Shown in pieces: positions 10,305-21,549 of a stretch of DNA of 64,000 nucleotides. The translations under genes were made by a program, and so were the position numbers. Within the stretch, counting starts at the first letter, position 1. Each line of letters opens with the position of its first letter. The DNA comes from Moniliophthora roreri (taxonomy: Eukaryota > Basidiomycota > Agaricomycetes > Agaricales > Marasmiaceae), in assembly GCA_001466705.2 (NCBI GenBank), contig LATX02000008.1:1-64000 (forward strand), in the 5' to 3' direction. The notes under the pieces are model-generated. The model worked only from the letters and a program-made list of their open reading frames with translations. It ran no database searches and was not told the origin of the DNA.

Positions 10305-11856
10305 ATGCTCACAGGTGGGCTTGATAAAGTAGTGATGCCATCTGAAATGGTCACCCCATACTTTCTTCCAGATGATGTTGACTTTGCATTGCTGTTGCAA
10401 TGTGCTTTTGAAAATGAGAAGGATGACCTCAGCACAGCATCAAACACCTCCTCTCCACTCAGCTCAGTCCTGTCTTCCTCTGAATTTGGTCCAGTCCCAA
10501 CTCCTGAGGCCACATTTCCCATCAGATTTGAAGACTTGAGTTCAACAAATAATGCCAAGCCTTCCAAGGCATTGGCAGCTTCAATAGTCCAGAAATCAAA
10601 TTTGCAGAAATCACATTTGCAGAAATTGCATTCCAAATCTCAAGGCAAAAGAAACTGTTGGAAGAAACGAGCTGCTGCAAGGGCAAAGGTCACACCTGAG
10701 AACTATGCTACTCCACCTCCCAAGAAGCCATGCATCCAGCGAGAGCTGGTTCTTGACTTCAATCTGGATCAGCTCCATGCATTGGAGAATGGGCTCTCTG
10801 GATATCATGCCCAGTATAGCAACATAAAGTATACTCTTGAAGATGTCACAGGCCCTGAGTTTAACTTCACCAAAGTTGATTGAAATGGACAGTGAGTCCT
10901 TTGAGGTCCTGCAGCTGCTGATATGTGTCTCTGAGTCTATTTTTACAGGTCTGATTTCATTATAGTGACATGAGATGGCTTTGAAATTGTTCATGGCAAG
11001 AGCTTCGCTGACCAAATGATTTGGCATGGTGCTATGGTGAGGGTTGCTGACAAGTTAGACAGTGAGAGGAAGAATGTGTCTTTCACTGGGAGGCTTCTAA
11101 AGAACTACTGCAGTGGCTTCTTTGCACTCTCAGCTGGCGTTTCATGCAACCTGGGCTTGAAGGTAAGCGCTGTTTTTACTTGTTGTCTTCAACATGGCAA
11201 TGCATTCAACTTGTATCTTTTAGGAACCAAAGGTTGTTGGCCAGGCCAATAAAAAGAATGCAGAGGTCATTGATCAACTTCTTGGTGATCCTGATATCAT
11301 CTGACTTGATGGCTTTCAGTCAGCAGTGTTCTACCATTGCCAGCCTGTCCTCTATCATCAGTATGCTGTGAATTGCATTGACCTGAAAAACAGGCTCCCA
11401 CACCTCACCTGGAACTTCTGAAACAGCATCTATGCTCATGCTATGTTTAACTTTGAGCCTCAGACTGTCTGCACTGAACACACAGATTTTGGGAACTGTG
11501 CAGATGGCCTCTGTGCTATCACAGCCCTTTCTCCCTCTGTCAGTGGCTACAATTACAAGAATGGAGGACACTTGATACTCTGGGACCTTCACCTAGTTAT
11601 TGAGTTTCCACCAGGTGCAACTGTTCTCATTCTCTCAGCTGTGCTTCACCATTCAAATGTTGCTATTGGCAATGAGGAATGCTGGTTCTCCTTCACTCAG
11701 TATACTGCTGGCAGTCTTTTCTGATGGGTGGAATGTGGCTATTGCTCAGAGACAAATTTTTGGGCCTCTCTCAAGGGCGATGAAGTGAAGGTGGAGAAGG
11801 AGAAGGACAAAGCTTGTTGGAAGAGCTCCTTTGCCAACTTTGCAGAGTTTCATTGA
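10305..11856 (+). pseudogene. TET/JBP-like 2-oxoglutarate/Fe(II) dioxygenase, inactivated
   Basis: The family oxidises 5-methylcytosine in DNA and is expanded in Agaricomycetes next to KDZ transposons. Order seen: acidic N-terminus, basic SQGKRNCWKKRAAARAK, YTLEDVTGPEFNF, then a frame change and a likely intron near 10890-10947. An exon ending at 11162 contains FFALSAGVSCNLG. A 61-base GTAAG...TTTTAG intron (11163-11223) follows. The last exon reads EPKVVGQANKKNAEVIDQLL, GFQSAVFYH, then the catalytic core: HTDFGNCADGLCAITAL (iron-binding H-x-D), GGHLILWDLHLVIEFPPGA and LHHSNVAI (second iron His), followed by SFTQYTAG. After a further frame change the tail WVECGYCSETNFWASLKG ends at 11856. Defects: TGA stops at 10971, 11302 and 11419, two frame changes, and Trp where family members have the 2-oxoglutarate-binding Arg (ECW-F-SFTQY against the usual ECRYSFTQY). 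The family assignment is strong from motif order; loss of function is also clear. Confidence 0.8.
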
Positions 11857-12619
11857 TTATGGACATTTTTCTTGCAGTCTTTTTGTTGCATAGAGCTTCT
11901 ACTTATCTTAGTTGTACTGCCATAATGCATCTCTTGTACATGTGTTGTATCTGAAAAGAGTGCTGATGTTGAACAATTTTGAATGAATGTGACAATTGAA
12001 ACATACTGAACAAGTACATAGATGAACTTCCTGCCCAAGTTGAAAATCTATTCTAAGGTCACAAGCATGCTCTTAGTAGCTCTAACAGACAATACAAGTG
12101 CATAAGAAAAAAATGTAAGTCATAGTAGTGTGTCAAAACAGTTTTGATAGTGGTAATGGGCATTGTGATTTACACTTCATACTTTCCCTCGATCTTTGAT
12201 CTTTATCCCCTACCCTAGAAACTGTTACTGTACACCCAGCTGTTACAAAATACAAGTCATGCTGCTTGAAACATCATTTTGATTGGTTTTGGTCAACTCT
12301 GCTCATTGTCAAGACCCTAAAAGAGCCAGTGTGTTTTGCCATGGAGAGTTTCTAATGCATCTTGCTCTTACACTGCTAGGCTTCTTCTGTATGGGTCAAC
12401 TGTCCTCTAGTCTCTCAAGTACACTGTCTTGACTCTATGTATTGGAGTTGAGGGGCATAGCAATGATATACAAGTTGAGATGTACTATAATAACTGAGCA
12501 TGGAGAGTTTCAAATATACAGTGAGTTTCTGCATTGTTCTGTTTCATATTTCCTTAAGTAATAGTCACTGCATAGTGCTATGATGGAACTCAAGGCCAGT
12601 GCAGTCTTAGCACAGATGT
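11857..12619. other. No gene seen between the TET/JBP relic and the next ORF remnants
   Basis: AT-rich, CpG-poor sequence with no open frame that resembles a protein family. It probably belongs to the same dead element. Confidence 0.5.
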
Positions 12620-14110
12620 ATGTTTATTAGGGAAATATTCTTTACTAGCAGGTGCATTTCACTCTCAGACACATATCCTCTTTTGGAATTGACAATTTTG
12701 TTATTTAAAGAAGTATCTGCTTGTTCTGATTTCATCATGGTGCCTCCAATCTTTGCTTACAGCTACTGCTCTCAACAAAATCCACCTTCACCTCTTTCTG
12801 ATGACTTGCTGCCACCCTCTTCACCTGAGGCAGACTGGACTGAATATTACAGGAAATAAAGGCATCTCCAGAGCAGACAACAGGTTCAGTGGTGATTCAT
12901 CTCATCATCAATGTGGCCCATTTCAGTATCACCTCTACCTTTGCAACTACTCAATCAGAAATTTATTTCTTCACCTATACATGCTGTTCAGAGCTTGCCT
13001 TCAAGTTCACTGTTGCATTCAAGCCCAAGCCCACTTGAGCAAAAAACCTCCAAGCAAAAGATTGTTGCCTCTGCAGCTGCTTCAAGTACGTTCTACTCTA
13101 CTCATTGTGTCTTCCTGCTCAAGTATGAATGCCAGGATCCTTTATCCAGCCTTCTATTGTGAACACAAGTCAAAATATACCCAATAGCATCTGCCAAGCA
13201 AGAGATCAGACACAGGATGCAGAGAGGGAGGCAGAGGAAGAGCAGAAGCAATGATGGCAATGGGCTTGAGAATATGCATGAGCATACTACCAATGCCATC
13301 AGTCATGCCTTCAGGCAAAGGCCTAAGAGAATAAAAAAAGGTTTTGTTCGTCCACTACAGCCTTATCTATGTTCTGACCCTAAGTTTCAGACACTATAAA
13401 ACCATTGAAGGACTTCCAAAGGTAGAGCAAGCCAATGCTCTACAGCAGTTGCACTCTCAGGAGAACACCTACAAGGCCTGCTGGCAAGAGAAGAATAGGT
13501 CCTACTTAGTACAGATGGAGCAAATATGCCAAGTGCATCAATGAGTAAGTTTTTTGAAATTGACAGCTACTGTCCATATGGGTCACTAATTGCCTTGCAC
13601 TTATTTAGGCATAGCAGCAAGATGTTTCTAGATCTTGATGTATTCATGCACCTCACCAATGTGATATATGATTTTCACTAGCACTCTAATACTAGGACTG
13701 AGGTTTAATGGCCCCTCCTGAGCATTTCTGTCTTTTTTCCACAATGGATAGTGGGCAGTCACTAAGGCGAGTTGACACCGATTCTCTGAATCGGTTGTTC
13801 AGACAAATCACTACTAACACCCACCTCAACTCCAAGCCTTGAGTTGATACAGAACCTGAAGACAAGTTGTTATCAGATGGGACAGAAGGTGACCTGGATT
13901 AGTCAAGTGACAAGAGTTCTGGATCTGGAGACACAAAGGAGTTGAGCAGTGAGGAGGGATTAGATGAAGATTCCAGTGAGAGCAAGAATGATTTGAGGTT
14001 GAAGAAGAGACAGCTGCCAACAGAGCCATTCAAGGACAATGTCCTCATTCTAATGGGAGTTGCCAAGAAGCAGAGGTGTATGGTGAGTAGGGCTATACTT
14101 TCTTTATATT
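12620..14110 (+). pseudogene. Remnant of an unrecognised plus-strand gene
   Basis: Several short frames in the same direction suggest a broken multi-exon gene: a Pro/Ser-rich block near 12740-12860 (SPLSDDLLPPSSPEAD), a basic block 13217-13380 (KGFVRPLQPYLCSDPKF), TIEGLPKVEQANALQQLHSQ at about 13405-13465, and an acidic block 13840-14080 (SSEEGLDEDSSESKNDLRLK) broken by a TAG. I do not recognise a domain. CpG is nearly absent. It lies between the TET/JBP relic and the KDZ transposase and may be a third cargo gene of the same element, but that is inference. Confidence 0.35.
13777..13795. repeat. Short perfect hairpin
   Basis: An 8-base stem, ACCGATTC with its complement, around a 3-base loop. 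It keeps two CpGs in an otherwise CpG-poor stretch. No function is evident. Confidence 0.5.
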
Positions 14111-14438
14111 AATGCTTAGAGAAGGACTTCAGATCAATCTAAATGTCCAACCTAAGCACTTAACAAGGGAAGAGGAGTTGGCACTGAGAGCTGAGCTGGA
14201 ACGGTGTGACCTTAATGAAAAAAGACATACATAGTGCAATCTACCATGACTGTTTCATTCCCTTATAGATCTTTCCTTTGGAACAAAGAGATCAACACCT
14301 TTGTCCAATGCCTGTCCAGACTCCATCTGGAAGTGGAAAGCGACTCTGCCTCTTCAACTCTCCTTAGGGACAGGCAGCCAGATAAGTAGATAGATGCAGA
14401 ACAATACATATTCATGCCAAGTCATATATATTACAATG

Positions 14439-17400
14439 CTAGACTGAGAGATCCTTCATAAATGTTACAATATCAATGTCATTCCACTCAGAATGCTCTC
14501 TATCATCATACTCTGATTCAGCAGTAGTCTGCTCTACAACCTGACCCTCAATCTGCATCTCAACAATGTTTGTTGCCCATTCTGGTAATAACACACTGTC
14601 AACAATGTCAACACTGCATCCAACACATTCACTGGGTAAAAGACTGCCTAAAAGATTAATTCCAGTTAGCTGTCAGTGAAAAAGAAGTGAGACTTCTTAC
14701 CAGTGAACTCTTTGAGCTGACTAGTCTGTACCAGGTGCCATGTAATTGAGGAATTGATAGTAAGGTGGTATTTCAACTGTTGAGATAGCTCCACACTCAA
14801 ATCCAGGTCATTGACATTGGTTTTCTGGATAGTGAGCTGGAAGTCAGCATATTCATTCAGCATATAGGTTATGAGTCACTTGATTTCAATGTTGAGTCAT
14901 TCTATCTCTTTCTTAGCATGTCAGAGTTGGAAGTGATAGTTCATTGCCAGCCAGTTGCCTGTCTGAGCCCATGGCAGTTTTGCTAAATCAGTGTGTGTGT
15001 CCTTGAGTAGATCAAAGTTGGCAAAGGTAACCATCTCAACAACTTCATTCCATGTTAGTTTTTTTGGGGTGGAAAAACTGCTTTAGCAGCCATGTTGTAA
15101 GCTTCAAGCACCTTGCAGATTGCTTCCACTTGAGCCTTTAGTGCCTTGGTAATCTTTTCACATTGTTTATACCCTAGTAGGGAAGCAATTGAGTGGCTGA
15201 GATTGAGGAAGTAGCAGAGGAGACAAGAACACACACCAACACCACTCATATTCAGCTTTGTAAGCTCAAACAATTGCTGAACAATCAATCTTTCAAATTC
15301 ATCCAGAGCAAAATGGTAGTTCTGAGATGCTAGCAGAGTCATAGTACTCTGATACTTAGCACTATCTGGTGTCCATTGGGTTTCAATGCCATGATGGTAC
15401 TCAAGGTCCAGACATGCCTCTTCTGCTATCTGAACTTCTTCCAGGGTTATGTGGTACTGAGCTTGAATAGTATTTGCCTGTTTGTCTGTATATTTCTCAG
15501 GTGTCACCTCTAGGTCATCATGTTTGTTGGCTGCATTGTTGGATTTCTGTCTAGATAGATGACACATTAGTGAGTGGTGGACACATCAGAGGAATAAGAA
15601 ATGCTCACATTGCCCTCCATAGTTTTTGAAGTGCATCTGCATATCCCACCTTCTATAGATCCTCTTTGTGTGGATTAATAAAGTCCTGTTCAAAATATTT
15701 GCACTCGTCTTGCAGGTATTGCTCACAGTCCTTTGTTGTGATGCTGAGATTGTGGCATGCTTCTTCTAGCAAGAGTGTGTCATTGGCAATTTGCTTCAAG
15801 GCTTGCTGATAATTGGATAATATGAAATATCCTGCAAAGAGTTGGGCAAGTGTTGTGATCAGAAGCAATGTTGGAACATACCTGAGTTAGTGTACTTGTC
15901 ATCCAAATGGAAGGAAAAGTGTTTCAGAATCTCCTGGCAACAGTGGAATGGAGTTGATAGACAAGTAACTGATGTGAGGTGATTTGAATGGGCAAATGTA
16001 TGCTCACACTCCTCAAAGTCCTCAATTCCTACACCCCTAGTGTACTGGGGGTGCCAACTGACCTGACACTTGCAGTTGTAAGCATGTCTATGAAAGGCAG
16101 GCACAACACCTTGTAAGCACTTTTCCTTCACAATGTCCTGGAGCTTCTCACTGCACAGCATGGTCTTGAAGAATACACACATAATGTTGTATCCTACACC
16201 AAGTAGATCTCTCAGTTTCCTGATCAATGCATGCATAATCACCAGTGGGTATTTCATGCTAATTTTTAGATCAGCTCCTATTTGCATAAAATGAACAAGA
16301 GGACTCAACAGTTCTCTGCTTCAAACTATATCACACATGACCATTACATGACCATGTCAGCAGACCACAATAAAGATTCTAGTTACCTTGAAGAGTGCAA
16401 ACATCTTCTTCTGAGATTCAGGCCCAGCATTCTTCCAGCAATTGACACAGGTGTCAACGCATGCTGCCAAGTCCTCAGTTTCATTGACATTGAGCCATGC
16501 GATGCCATCAGCATTATCAGAAAGTGAGAGCAAGAGGCCAGGCAATTGGAATTTAGCCTGTAACAGTAAAACTCAACAACACCAAGTTAACCAATTTGTT
16601 CTAATAGGCTCACCTTTGCTTGTGCCTTGCTGACTTTGTCTTTGAACACATCAACTTCTTTCTCTTCTAACCAGTGATAATCAGGAATAGTACAGTTGTC
16701 TTTATGTATTGTACCAGCTCAGAAAGAAGGATTAACCTGCTTCAAAGAGTTGTTGCCATCTATAGCTAGAAGAATGGTGGGATCAAGAGGCTCCTTGCCT
16801 TCTAGCTTGTAGGTACAGGGTGGGCATATTGTTGCTGTAAATGATTCTTCTGAGAGTCAGTCTAGTGCGCCAAGAGTAAGCTTGTTGACTTCACGAAGTA
16901 TTACCAAATATTCATTATATGCAACCTGGAGTTGGTCCTCCAATTGCAGTTCATGAGGCAGCTGGAATGTGACTAAGTGAGAGAGCTTGGATGTGAGCTC
17001 AGTGCTTACCTTGTGTAAGTACTGAAGTGTCCATGACAGCCCATCAATGCTGTATTAGGAGCAGACACAATGTATTTGAAAAAAGATCTCCATGAGTGAC
17101 AAGGAGAATGCTATGTTCAGCTGAGTGGCACTGGCTCCAATATACCTATAATGAATCAGTGTCTCATTGACAGATTTGGTGTTGCTAGCATGGAAAAAGA
17201 GCTGTTCCTCGTTGACTGGATCTGTTGTCAACAATCAAGCAGACAATATGCTTGCTCAACTCACCTGTAAAATTCATTACAGACAATGGCCACTCTTCTG
17301 ATCTGGTTTCATTGTTGGGTGGACCACAGGCTTTGAAGGTGAGGTACCCTCTAACTAAGGCTGGGCATTGAGCTTCCCATGCATCCACAGCTTTCTGAAC

Positions 17401-17661
17401 ACACTGTGACCAGACCTGATCATCTGCTTGGTGACTAGAATAAAATAGTGAATTAGAGACAATGAGAAGTGCTAGAGTTACATACCAATTGTGTGCAAGC
17501 AAGCTATCAAGTATTTTCTCAAACAATTCAGCACCAGCATGACTGTTGATAATGCCCTCCTCTCCAGGAGAGAACTGTAGTAAGGATGTATGATCAATAT
17601 CTATTGGCTCTTCTGGGTCAGAATTGTGATATATGTGGTCTGATAGACCTAGTGAGCTCAT
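14439..17661 (-). pseudogene. KDZ (Kyakuja-Dileera-Zisupton) family transposase, inactivated
   Basis: DNA transposase of the KDZ class, recognised by ordered blocks. The N-terminal block has LLQFSPGEEGIINSHAG (about 17580) and CPALVRGYLTFKACG. Near 16830-16740 are ICPPCTYKLEGKEPLD and LLAIDGNNSLKQ. Block 16308-15859 has KYPLVIMHAL, GVVPAFHRHAYNCKCQ and GVGIEDFEECEHTFAHSNHL. Block 15868-15653 has ILSNYQQALKQI. Block 15567-15055 has ETQWTPDSAKYQSTM, HFALDEFERLIVQQLFELTK and LNMSGVG. The C-terminal blocks are VVEMVTFANFDLLKDT and LKYHLTINSSITWHLVQTS, then an acidic tail ending at a TAG at 14439. In-frame stops (for example TGA after LTLGALD) and frame changes make it non-functional. It runs convergent with the TET/JBP relic, the usual linkage for these two families in mushrooms. 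The element ends could not be found. Confidence 0.82.
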
Positions 17662-18854
17662 GTGATCATTGGAGATTGAGGATTCTGTGTCATGAACCTC
17701 CTATTGCTCAAAACTCATTGCTGGAAGAGGCAGTCAAGAATGTTGGGATGCCAGAAAACACTTATGTACCCCCTAGCATTGCCTGGTGTCAATGTTGCTC
17801 CACCTTCTTATTGTGTGTACTGGTCACCCTCTCAACATATTGTGTTGCAGCACTGGCAAGGAAGAAACATCCCCCAGACCTGATGCTAACTTTGTTGGAG
17901 AGACTTTGTGTCTTGTATGAGGGCATGGGACATGAGCGTTGATGGTAAGATGTATTTGACATTTGGTAATAGGGATCACAAATGTATGCATATTCTAGGC
18001 AAGTGTTGAAACTAAGCAGGTTGAAGTGGAAGGACCCATTGGCAGTGGACTGTTCAAACATTTCCAAGCTCCTGATCTGTACCTCTATGCTGATTTGGGT
18101 AGCAAAGCCTTTGAGAAAATGCTGTTGTCTTGAAGGGACAAGAACACACATCTGTATGATGATTCCCAGCATTTACAACACTATTCTGCTCCTTCTCCTG
18201 CTATATTAATGCTACAATGTCAATACATTTAGGTTCTGCAGAATGTCAACTTAACTCAAGCCAGATACCTTTTCAGTGGGCTTTTACCAAGGCCCTAATG
18301 ACATGCTGCCACTGACAATAGCCTATATTATATTCAGTCAGGGAGTAGTGAATCGTGAAACTAAGACATACTGATACCATTAAGGTTGAGATCCTGGTTC
18401 TCTATGATTTGGTCCATCAATGTTGAAGGAGTTGACATTGAGGGAGACAATGATGAAAGACCACTGAAAAAAGAATAGTGTAATTGTGATTTAATTTTTT
18501 GCTTGAAAAGGAAATGGGAATGTGGACAGACTCACCACCAGGACTTGAAAACTTTGAGAGGGAGAGAGTGAAAAATATTGGGGTATTTTGATTTCTATCT
18601 CAGAGATATTAGCATACAGGGAGTTGCTTAGCAAATGACACACCTTAGACGACACATCAAATGCTCTGCTAATATGGCAAACTTAGGAAAAGACCCAATT
18701 TTATTCGTTTTACATTACATTTGAATCAGAACACTTTAATATGACATGAGATAATGGGTAATAAGGACTAGAGTGAGCCCAGTCTACTAGTCATTGCCTT
18801 AGAGAAGCTATAGTGCATTGGAAAGTATGAAGAGCTATATGATATGCTATACAG
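17662..18854. other. Stretch between the KDZ relic and the LTR, no gene supported
   Basis: Open frames at 17586-17942 and 17789-18172 overlap on opposite strands and resemble nothing I know. The sequence is CpG-poor. It may include the 5' end of the KDZ element and older host DNA. Confidence 0.45.
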
Positions 18855-19337
18855 TGTTACATTACTTGTGTGGCAACAACAACTACTCAACACCACTATG
18901 ATGTCGTGATGAAGAGCAATAAGGTTCAAGTTCGAGTTTGCTCAGTTAGACTGAGGTTCAGAGGGTTCAAGCATTGCTTTTGGACACAAGTTAAATTAAC
19001 TAGGTCAAGCTGGAGAGCTATGACCTTACTCGTAGCTACCTTTATACATCATTTGTTTCTAGTTGTTTGTACTACATAGAACATCTCAGAATGTAATAGA
19101 AAAAGGTGACTAAAGAAAAAGAATTTGAAAGAAACTAAGAGAAAAAGATGAAGTCATTCTGATATCATAAATGGAATGTAGTAGAAAGGAATAGAAATTA
19201 AATAAGATAGCAGAAGAAAAGGGAACTGGGAAAGTGGAGGTGTCCAGATGTTAATGAGAAGCATATGTTGGATGGTCAGCACTTAAATAACAAAAGGGGA
19301 AAAGAAAGTCTATAAGGGTATATGAAAATTTGTAACA
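18855..19337 (-). repeat. 3' LTR of the gypsy element
   Basis: It aligns over its whole length with 27744-28225; the two differ at roughly 20 positions, nearly all transitions. Five of these are reciprocal TG/CA dinucleotide differences. Its outer side carries the TACAG duplication. Confidence 0.9.
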
Positions 19338-19352
19338 TTACCCCCCTTTTAC
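19338..19352 (-). promoter_or_regulatory. Polypurine tract
   Basis: On the minus strand a run of A and G ending AAAAGGGGGGTAA lies directly against the 3' LTR, the expected site for plus-strand priming of reverse transcription. Confidence 0.7.
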
Positions 19353-19423
19353 ACTTGAGCTTCCACACTTGTGATAGGTCTACTAAATATCAACCACCCT
19401 TCTTGTAATTCTCCTGTTCTAAC

Positions 19424-20643
19424 TCACCAAAATATTCTTGGCCCTTCGGGTTCTCCCAAATCCACATGATATCTGTCCACTGAGAGTGGTGTCTTGTTGG
19501 GATCTTCAGGATTCTCCATCCCTATAGAGTTCGTTGTCCCATGCAGTATCATCTCTTGGATTGTTGAAAGCAGCTCAATCACTGACAGAATGGTTTCGTC
19601 CTGAAGTTCGATGAGACCTTCGCTTGTTGCAACAGTCTCGAGGGAGATGTCCAGGTGAACGGTTGGTGCATACCGGACAGTCGTAATCTGGGCAGTCGAC
19701 AGTGCAGTGGTTCGCCAGGTGGCACACAGGGCATTCAGGGCTTCGAACACCTCTTCCATCTGTTCCATTATATGTAGTGTGGGAGGCCTTGATCTGGGCT
19801 CAGGTTGCGAGGCCCTGTTGTTCACTTTCTCGTCCTCTATGTCCCAAACTGATATAGTAGAGGCAATTCATACTTGAGTCTCGTGGTATATTGGGGGAGG
19901 GGAGGTCGTTGGTGTTGGAGGGCCCTGGGATTGGGAAGAGTCTGGCCTGTTCGAATACTGCAGAGAAGGGAGGGTTAGAAGGGGAATTGGAGAGTGGGAG
20001 GGCGTCATTTTGGGTGAAGGGATTTCTGGACATCGGAGGCAGGGTACTTGGAGGGGTAACATTGGGGAATTGCTATGCTCACTCAGTTGCATGGGAGACA
20101 GAGAAATCACTGGGTGGGGTTCCTCTTCTGGGCTCGGCAGGGTCTGTAGTCAGTGGATAAATAAGAGGGAGGTGTTGATCCGCAATGGAGGGGTCGTTTG
20201 TTCTTGTATCAGTCTCAACGTCATCCATGCATGGGTTTGGGTTGGTCGGGGGGAGAGCACATAGGCACTGTCTTCATTCAAGGAGGTACTGTCCTCTTGC
20301 AATCTGAATTGCGATTCTAAGCTTTCTTTGATGTCTTCAGACTCTGAGGAAGAAGGTGGGTTCGTTTGGGGAGATGTTGGTGTCTAGGGTAAATGGTTCC
20401 TGTGGATCTACGTTCAGGATTTCTGTATGAAGGGGTAAATTCTCCACATCAAGAGTAGGTGTTGGTACTGTAATGGGCCCTGTTAATTGGACCCTGTCAT
20501 CTCTATCAGTCATTGCATCTGCAAATATGCCTGCTTGTTGATCTAAGCAGGTGATTGCTTTGTTTAGCATTCAGCAATGTCCTCTAATGAACAATAGGCT
20601 GCTGAGCAGTGCTCATTGACATTCATCTCCTTGTACCACCATA
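19424..20643 (-). pseudogene. Extra ORF between gypsy chromodomain and 3' LTR, interrupted by a MITE
   Basis: After pol, a new frame begins near 21527 (MSSNPQSTPFQHVFSEEV), runs into the MITE at 21390, and resumes from 20643 (WWYKEMNVNEHCSAAYCSLE). Further blocks follow with DRDDRVQLTGPITVPTPTLD, a Pro/Ser-rich middle and EQMEEVFEALNALCATWRTT near 19750. No transmembrane segment or known domain is visible. The position is where env-like or accessory ORFs occur in some gypsy elements, but I cannot assign a function. It keeps more CpG than gag or pol. Confidence 0.45.
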
Positions 20644-21390
20644 CACTACATATGAGGTGTTCTTTTAACATGGTTTTCTCATTGAGAAAACACTTAATCT
20701 TCTTGCAAAGAGAATTTCTATAAAACTATATATAAATTCTAAATTTCAATTGTATCCTCTTAACAAGAATATGCCTGGAGAATACTAAAATTTCAGCAGC
20801 AAAAGATATAGAATTTTCAAATTCTGAGAATTAATAGGTAATGCAATATATTAGAATAATTTCCATACTGAGAAAACATTAAATTTTCTCTGGTTGAAGA
20901 TGCTCAGAAAATGCTGATAAGATAAGATTAAAATTCCACATTTTCTATTGTGGGAAAGTCAGAGAAAACACTAGGAAAACACTAGGAAAATAGTAGGAAA
21001 ATCATATGAAAACACTATATTTTAAAGCAGTTCTTAGATAGTTTTCATTTAGTTTTCCTTTTGTATTTAACATGTTTCCTTTAATATAAAATTCAAAATC
21101 TTATATTTGTTTTCTAAATGTTCTCTTACTATTTTATAAGGCAGAAAATTTAGTATATTTGTAATTAGAAAATTAAAAGATAATTCTATAACTTCATTAT
21201 TATAGAATAATTAAGAAACACTGACTCTTCTGGAAATTAAAATCCAGAGTATGCTTGCTGTTTTCACTATGTGATGACAACTTGAAACTAATAGAATTTT
21301 CTGAGTGTTGTCTGGAAGCAAATATATAGCAGTATTCTGAGTGTATTTCCTTTGTATTAATAGCATAAAAAGAACACCTTGTATGTAGTG
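20644..21390. mobile_element. CACTA-type MITE, family 1, copy 1 (747 bases)
   Basis: The terminal inverted repeats begin CACTACATA and continue as (A/G)AGGTGTTCTTTT. It is flanked by the 3-base duplication ATA. The interior is AT-rich and non-coding. CACTA termini plus a 3-base target duplication are the hallmarks of the CACTA (CMC/EnSpm) superfamily. It is inserted in the gypsy extra ORF. Confidence 0.88.
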
Positions 21391-21549
21391 ATAGTCAACT
21401 GGTTGTCGTAGTGCTCAGAGTTCAAAATGTAGAGGAGTTCGAAGGAGGAGGGATGGAAGGGACCAGAATAGGTCACCTCTTCAGAGAAGACATGTTGGAA
21501 GGGAGTGGATTGTGGATTTGAAGACATTGTCTGTGGGGTTGGGAATTGT

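Noticed and set aside
17586..17942. 118-codon plus-strand frame over the KDZ 5' end
   Set aside because: Overlaps the transposase N-terminus on the other strand and shows no family signal.
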